The translations under genes and the position numbers were made by a program. This document shows positions 60,205 through 64,000 of a stretch of 64,000 nucleotides of DNA, in pieces (position 1 is the first letter of the stretch; every line of letters begins with the position of its first letter). This DNA comes from Candidatus Pyrohabitans jungbluthii (GTDB lineage: Archaea; Hydrothermarchaeota; Hydrothermarchaeia; Hydrothermarchaeales; BMS3B): positions 62,001-126,000 of the forward strand of contig MTMD02000014.1 in NCBI GenBank assembly GCA_002010065.2, in the 5' to 3' direction. Below the pieces are notes generated by a model that ran no database searches, had not been told where the DNA came from, and worked only from the letters and a program-made list of their open reading frames with translations.

Positions 60205-61026
60205 CTAAATCCCAAGCACGTCGAAGGTGGAGTAGACCCTGCCCCTCTCCGCTTTGGCCACGAAGCGCGCTGCCTTTATAGCGCCTTCCACGAAAGCCTG
60301 CCTTGAGTGGGCGCGGTGAATAAGCTCCACTCGCTCGCCCTCGCCGGCGAATATCACTATGTGCTCTCCCACCACGTCGCCCGCTCGAACCGCGTGGAAG
60401 CCTATCTCTTCATCGCTGCGCTCGCCTATTAAGCCTCGCCCTCTTGAATATCTGGCGCATTCCTCAAGCCTCTTTCCCTGGGCTTCTGCTATAAGCTCGC
60501 CAACGCGGAGCGCTGTGCCGGAGGGCGCATCCTTCTTGTGGCGATGGTGTATCTCTATAATCTCCACGTCGTAATCCTTAAGCACCCGCGCAATCTGTGC
60601 CGCGATTTTGAAAAACACATTGACGCCCGTAGCCATATTCGGCGAAATCACCGCGGCGATGCCATTTTCTTCCACAGCGCGGACAATTTCCTGCTTTTCC
60701 TCCTCTGCAAATCCGGTGGTGCCTATCACCAGGTTAACTCCCAGCGAGGCGGCAATCTTGGCTGTGCTCACGCACGCTTTGGCTGTGGTGAAGTCGATCA
60801 GCACCTCTGGCTTTGCTTCAATCAAAACCTCGCGCAGCTCATCGGCGGTGCTCAATGCTACGCCACACTTGCCCACGCCAATGAGCTCGCCCACGTCTTT
60901 ACCTCTCTCCTCCTTCCCTGGCGCCTCTATAGCTGCGACCAGCTTCATATCATCCTGAGCAAGAACGCTCTTAACTATCCCGCTCCCCATTCTTCCAAGA
61001 GCTCCGGTTACAGCTACGCGTATCAA
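60205..61026 (-). CDS. dapB: 4-hydroxy-tetrahydrodipicolinate reductase
   Basis: Second lysine-pathway enzyme. Rossmann motif VAVTGALGRMG at the N-terminus, and the substrate motif EIHHRHKKDAPSGTAL. 273 residues. TTG 61026 gives the family start MIRVAVTGA; TAGGTGAT just upstream supplies the ribosome site. GTG 61035 and ATG 61032 are in frame but lie within that site. Coupled to dapA, whose stop is 10 nt upstream. Confidence 0.92.
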   Translation of the reverse strand: MIRVAVTGALGRMGSGIVKSVLAQDDMKLVAAIEAPGKEERGKDVGELIGVGKCGVALSTADELREVLIEAKPEVLIDFTTAKACVSTAKIAASLGVNLVIGTTGFAEEEKQEIVRAVEENGIAAVISPNMATGVNVFFKIAAQIARVLKDYDVEIIEIHHRHKKDAPSGTALRVGELIAEAQGKRLEECARYSRGRGLIGERSDEEIGFHAVRAGDVVGEHIVIFAGEGERVELIHRAHSRQAFVEGAIKAARFVAKAERGRVYSTFDVLGI

Positions 61027-61035
61027 GGGCATCAC

Positions 61036-61920
61036 CTAAATAATGCCCAGTTTGGCAACTACTTCGCGTATGCGCTCCCGCTTCTCCTGCGAGGTCTCGC
61101 ACAGAGGTAAGCGGAAGCCTCCTGCTGGTAAGCCCGCGAGCGCCATCGCCTCCTTGATTGGTATCGGGTTTGTATCAATAAAGAGCACATCAAAGAGCTC
61201 ACTCAGCTCGCGGTGCTCCTTCTCCATGGCAGCAAAGTCTCCCTTCAAGCCCAGCTCAACAAAGCGCTGCATTCGCCCAGGGATTAAATTGGAGGCAACT
61301 GAAATAACTCCCTTCGCGGCGTAGTCCCGCATTAAGGCGAGGGTATCACCGTCGTTGCCCGAGAGTATGAGAAAGTCCTCGCCGCAAAGCTCGCGAATCC
61401 TGCGCCAGACTTCGGGATTTCCGCTCGCTTCCTTAACACCTATAATATTCGAGTGCTCCTCCTTCAGCCTCGCCATGGTCTCGGGCGCTATCTCGCGAGC
61501 ACTTCGCCCGGGGATGTTGTAAAGTATGTGCGGTATATCAACCCGCTCCGCTATCGCCGAGAAGTGGCGGAACAGCCCCTCCTGATTCGGCTTGTTGTAG
61601 TAGGGGCAAACTTGCAACGTAGCCGCGGCGCCCACATCGCTGGCATGCCTGCTGAGCTCAATCGCCTCCCAGGTGCAGTTTGAACCCGTGCCAGCAATAA
61701 CAGCGCAGCACGCATGCTCAACAGTAGCTTCTATAACCTTATTGTGCTCCTCATGGCTGAGCACCGGCGATTCGCCGGTTGTGCCTACTGCGACGATACC
61801 AGCAACGCCACCCTCATTCTGCATCTCCACTAGGCGAGCGTAGGCATCTAAGTCAAGCTCAGGCTTAACGCCGGTGTCTTTAAAAGGTGTAACAATCGCC
61901 GTAAAGCAGCCCTGGAACAT
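61036..61920 (-). CDS. dapA: 4-hydroxy-tetrahydrodipicolinate synthase
   Basis: First committed step of lysine synthesis from aspartate semialdehyde and pyruvate. Schiff-base lysine in IIGVKEASGN, YNIPGR tyrosine, and GTTGESP at the N-terminus. 294 residues. It starts one base after rps17e, the order rps17e-dapA-dapB that is seen in euryarchaea. Confidence 0.94.
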   Translation of the reverse strand: MFQGCFTAIVTPFKDTGVKPELDLDAYARLVEMQNEGGVAGIVAVGTTGESPVLSHEEHNKVIEATVEHACCAVIAGTGSNCTWEAIELSRHASDVGAAATLQVCPYYNKPNQEGLFRHFSAIAERVDIPHILYNIPGRSAREIAPETMARLKEEHSNIIGVKEASGNPEVWRRIRELCGEDFLILSGNDGDTLALMRDYAAKGVISVASNLIPGRMQRFVELGLKGDFAAMEKEHRELSELFDVLFIDTNPIPIKEAMALAGLPAGGFRLPLCETSQEKRERIREVVAKLGII

Positions 61921-61921
61921 C

Positions 61922-62122
61922 TCACTCCCTTACCCGCTGCCTCTGCTTCAGTATGCGCGTGACGTAGCCGGCTATTCTATTTGCCAGCATCTTGCCCTGT
62001 AGGTCAAGCACGCGCTCCACAAACTCGCGGTTCTTCTTGAAATCAAGGGTGAGCGCGTCACCATAGCGGTCCACCAACTCCAGGGCGGTGCGCTTTATGT
62101 ACTTCTGCCTGATTCTTCCCAA
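61922..62122 (-). CDS. rps17e: Ribosomal protein S17e
   Basis: Small-subunit protein; the 66-residue sequence (GRIRQKYIKRTALELVDRYG, then LANRIAGYVTRIL) is a clear archaeal S17e. TTG 62122 is chosen because GGAGGTG lies six bases ahead and the protein then begins with the family's GRIRQ; ATG 62143 lies on the other side of the ribosome site. Marker of archaeal identity. Confidence 0.93.
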   Translation of the reverse strand: MGRIRQKYIKRTALELVDRYGDALTLDFKKNREFVERVLDLQGKMLANRIAGYVTRILKQRQRVRE

Positions 62123-62244
62123 ATTTTCACCTCCAAAAGGCATGTCAACTTATTTCTTCGCGAGATGGGTAACTCCGTCACCCTATCACTTCGTGACACG
62201 GGTAACCTCAGAAAATCTTAAATTTCATATGAGGTTAACTAAGG

Positions 62245-62268
62245 GGTGATATTCACAGAGGTGATATT
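62245..62268. repeat. Tandem GGTGATATT boxes upstream of sppA
   Basis: GGTGATATT at 62245-62253 and 62260-62268, 15 nt apart, overlapping a TATA-like ATTTATAC at 62266-62273. GGTAAC-type short repeats also occur at 62167-62206. A candidate operator region between rps17e and sppA. Confidence 0.4.
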
Positions 62269-62292
62269 TATACTTTACTTTGGAGGAGGAAG

Positions 62293-63198
62293 ATGAACAG
62301 GAATCTTTTAATAGTAGTGGCTATAGCAGTTGCGGTGATTGGAATCTCTATTCTGGGCGCTTACCTGATTTCAAAACCAAGCGACGGGATAATCTCCGGT
62401 GACAAGGTTGCTGTTATAAGGATTGACGGAGTTATATCCATGGACTCGGGGGAGGGTGTGTTTTCCACCGAAGCGACAACGCCGGAGGAGTTCAAATCCC
62501 AGCTTGACCGCGCACTAAGCGACGGCTCTGTGAAGGCAATTCTCATAGAGATAAACTCTCCCGGGGGCAGCGTCGTTGCCAGCGAGGAGATTGCAGAGGC
62601 GATTAAAGAGGCAAAAGAGAAGAAGCCCGTCGTCGCCTGGCTAGGGGAGATCGCCACCTCGGGCGGGTACTACGTTGCCAGTGCGAGCAGCTATATAGTC
62701 GCAGATCCCGGCACCATCACCGGAAGCATAGGCGTAATTTCGGTGTTTCCGGAATATTCGAGGCTGCTGGAGAAGCTGGGGATAAACATGACTGTAATCA
62801 AGGCGGGGGAGTACAAGGACTTCTCCACCGGGTATCGCCCTCTCACCGAGGAAGAACGCAGGATGGTAGAGGAAATAATCTACGACTTCTATGAGCTTTT
62901 TATCGCTGAGGTGGCGCAGAACCGCAATCTCAGCGTTGAGCACGTGAAGCAGGTGGCGGAGGGCAGAATATACTCTGCAAGGCGAGCGAAGGAGTTAGGG
63001 TTGGTGGACGAGGTTGGCACCCGCAGGGTTGCGATTAAGAAGGCGGCTGAGCTGGCTGGCATAGAGGGCGAGCCCCATTTGGTGAGCTACGAGAGGAAGG
63101 CACTCTTCAGGGAGATTTTTGGCACCGGTATGGAGCGCCTTGGCTATGGGTTTGCAAAAGCACTGCTCGAGAGAGATGCCAATCCTGCGCTGAGGTAG
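62293..63198 (+). CDS. sppA: Signal peptide peptidase SppA
   Basis: Membrane-bound serine protease that clears signal peptides. One N-terminal transmembrane helix (LLIVVAIAVAVIGISILGAY) and a ClpP-like domain with catalytic Ser in ATSGGYYVA and general-base Lys in VIKAGEYKD, as in the short archaeal/Bacillus SppA. 301 residues. A GGAGGAGGAAG ribosome site lies just before ATG 62293. The C-terminal end is complete. Confidence 0.93.
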   Translation: MNRNLLIVVAIAVAVIGISILGAYLISKPSDGIISGDKVAVIRIDGVISMDSGEGVFSTEATTPEEFKSQLDRALSDGSVKAILIEINSPGGSVVASEEIAEAIKEAKEKKPVVAWLGEIATSGGYYVASASSYIVADPGTITGSIGVISVFPEYSRLLEKLGINMTVIKAGEYKDFSTGYRPLTEEERRMVEEIIYDFYELFIAEVAQNRNLSVEHVKQVAEGRIYSARRAKELGLVDEVGTRRVAIKKAAELAGIEGEPHLVSYERKALFREIFGTGMERLGYGFAKALLERDANPALR

Positions 63199-63202
63199 TC
63201 AG

Positions 63203-64000
63203 ATGCATGAGCTTTTTGTGCTCCTCAGCGATGATGTTATGGCGAGGGTACGGGATTACCTTAGGGATGATAGGGAGTTTTTGGAGGAGCTTTATTTAGT
63301 GTTGGCTCCTGAGCCTGTGCTGGAGATTGACGACGATGCCCTTGAGCTGCTCAGGGATAATCTCGCGCTTTGGAGGCGTGGATATGCGATTCCCCTCGCG
63401 GCGCTTGAAGAGGCGAAGCGTTTCGTCACGGGTAACGCCTCGCTTCGCAGCTTGCAACGCGGGTTTTTGGTGATGCTGAGCAGTGAGGAGCTTGAGGCAG
63501 AGCCGGACGCTAACTACGCCTTTGCCAAGGAGTTCTGCAGTTCTGTGAAAGGGGAGAAGGTTCTGGATGTGGCGAGCGGTTTTGGCTGGGTGCCGGTGCT
63601 CCTCAGCGAGAGGGCGCATGTCTATGCGCTGGACAGCGCCTACAAAAACCCCATAATCTACGAGGAGGATAGGATATACATCGATGGCACAACGATAGAG
63701 CTTTTCCCTGGCTTTCCGGAGGGTCAGGCGTTTATTCGCGCAAACCGCGAGAAATTCACCTGCTACGCCGACTTTGCAAGGCTCTTCTGGGAGAAGCACG
63801 GCGCTAAGCTTGAGAACATAACACTGCTCCAGGGAGACGCCTCTAACTTAAGCAGTGTGCGCAGCCTGGGCGGTGATTCACCATTGACGCTTACCGAAGC
63901 CTTCGACAGCGTAACAATCTTCTTCGGGCTAAACCACATAGGCAAAGCGTGGCGGCGCGTGCTCAGCGAGGCTTCGCGTGTTCTCCGCAGGCATGGCAAG
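63203..64000 (+). CDS. Class I SAM-dependent methyltransferase, 3'-truncated by window edge
   Basis: Open from ATG 63203 for 266 codons to the last base of the window. Motif I VLDVASGFGWVP and the following acidic ALD (motif II) mark a Rossmann methyltransferase; the first 110 residues are a helical extension. The later segment VTIFFGLNHI...RRVLSEASRVLRRHG matches the post-motif-IV region of small-molecule or protein methyltransferases. Substrate unknown. It starts 4 nt after the sppA stop, so it is co-transcribed with sppA. Confidence 0.82.
   Translation, partial: MHELFVLLSDDVMARVRDYLRDDREFLEELYLVLAPEPVLEIDDDALELLRDNLALWRRGYAIPLAALEEAKRFVTGNASLRSLQRGFLVMLSSEELEAEPDANYAFAKEFCSSVKGEKVLDVASGFGWVPVLLSERAHVYALDSAYKNPIIYEEDRIYIDGTTIELFPGFPEGQAFIRANREKFTCYADFARLFWEKHGAKLENITLLQGDASNLSSVRSLGGDSPLTLTEAFDSVTIFFGLNHIGKAWRRVLSEASRVLRRHGK

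Noticed and set aside
62160-62210. GGTAAC/GTGAC stem as a riboswitch upstream of sppA
   Set aside because: The arms are short with a mismatch and do not match a known riboswitch core; more likely operator or chance.

Overview
The window reads as a chromosomal segment of an anaerobic, probably thermophilic euryarchaeote. The evidence is a membrane LonB protease, a proteasome-activating nucleotidase, archaeal SepF, ribosomal protein S17e, the branched-polyamine synthase BpsA, archaeal phosphoglycerate mutase, and TATA boxes about 25 nt ahead of leaderless or near-leaderless genes. The futalosine-type menaquinone genes (mqnE-mqnA-mqnC), the MtrH-type methyltransferase and the GAF/PAS/DUF835 regulator would fit an Archaeoglobi-like lineage, but that placement is inference. 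I found no rRNA, tRNA, CRISPR array or intact insertion sequence.

Layout. 0-8 kb: housekeeping genes on the plus strand (lonB, tldD-pmbA, a V4R-like protein, bpsA, a radical SAM enzyme, a metallo-beta-lactamase hydrolase). 8-20 kb: a restriction island, with an HNH nuclease facing a minus-strand run of eight overlapping genes: hsdM, an AlbA/Schlafen-type ATPase, a rhomboid protease, an hsdS with a PIN nuclease domain embedded in it, a HEPN protein, hsdR, a YgjP-like metallopeptidase and a 64-residue protein. The middle of the island is far more AT-rich than its flanks. 20-31 kb: a beta-CASP nuclease, a 5-FTHF cyclo-ligase-like gene, ferredoxin-type and AhpD-like proteins, two MtaA/UroD-type methyltransferases, an HdrD-like protein, a TusA/DsrE/OsmC sulfur set, and regulators.

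31-38.5 kb: a methyltransfer operon. A UroD-type methyltransferase, a corrinoid protein, an ASKHA-type corrinoid activator with a 2Fe-2S domain, and an MtrH homologue sit in one run, followed by an HdrE/NarI-like membrane cytochrome. The composition matches the Mto O-demethylase systems described for methoxydotrophic archaea: methyl group to corrinoid to tetrahydromethanopterin. A divergent FrhB/ferredoxin protein may supply electrons. Menaquinone genes at 49.6-52.6 kb and a cobT at 53 kb (cobamide lower ligand) are functionally compatible neighbours.

38.5-53.9 kb: a CobW GTPase, PAN, threonine and glycolysis genes, an MFS exporter, sepF-zpr1-PUA-FKBP, and mqn/cobT. 54-58.3 kb: an AT-rich accessory patch with a frameshifted RelE-type toxin facing an antitoxin, a frameshifted Cys-rich secreted protein, a membrane-anchored protein, a Ca-motif metallopeptidase and a PIN remnant. 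58.4-64 kb: a zinc-ribbon protein, a winged-helix regulator, a sulfite-oxidase-like gene, rps17e-dapA-dapB, sppA and a methyltransferase cut by the window edge.

The best candidate for an undescribed system is the rhomboid/AlbA/HEPN-decorated type I restriction operon with its PIN-containing specificity subunit.
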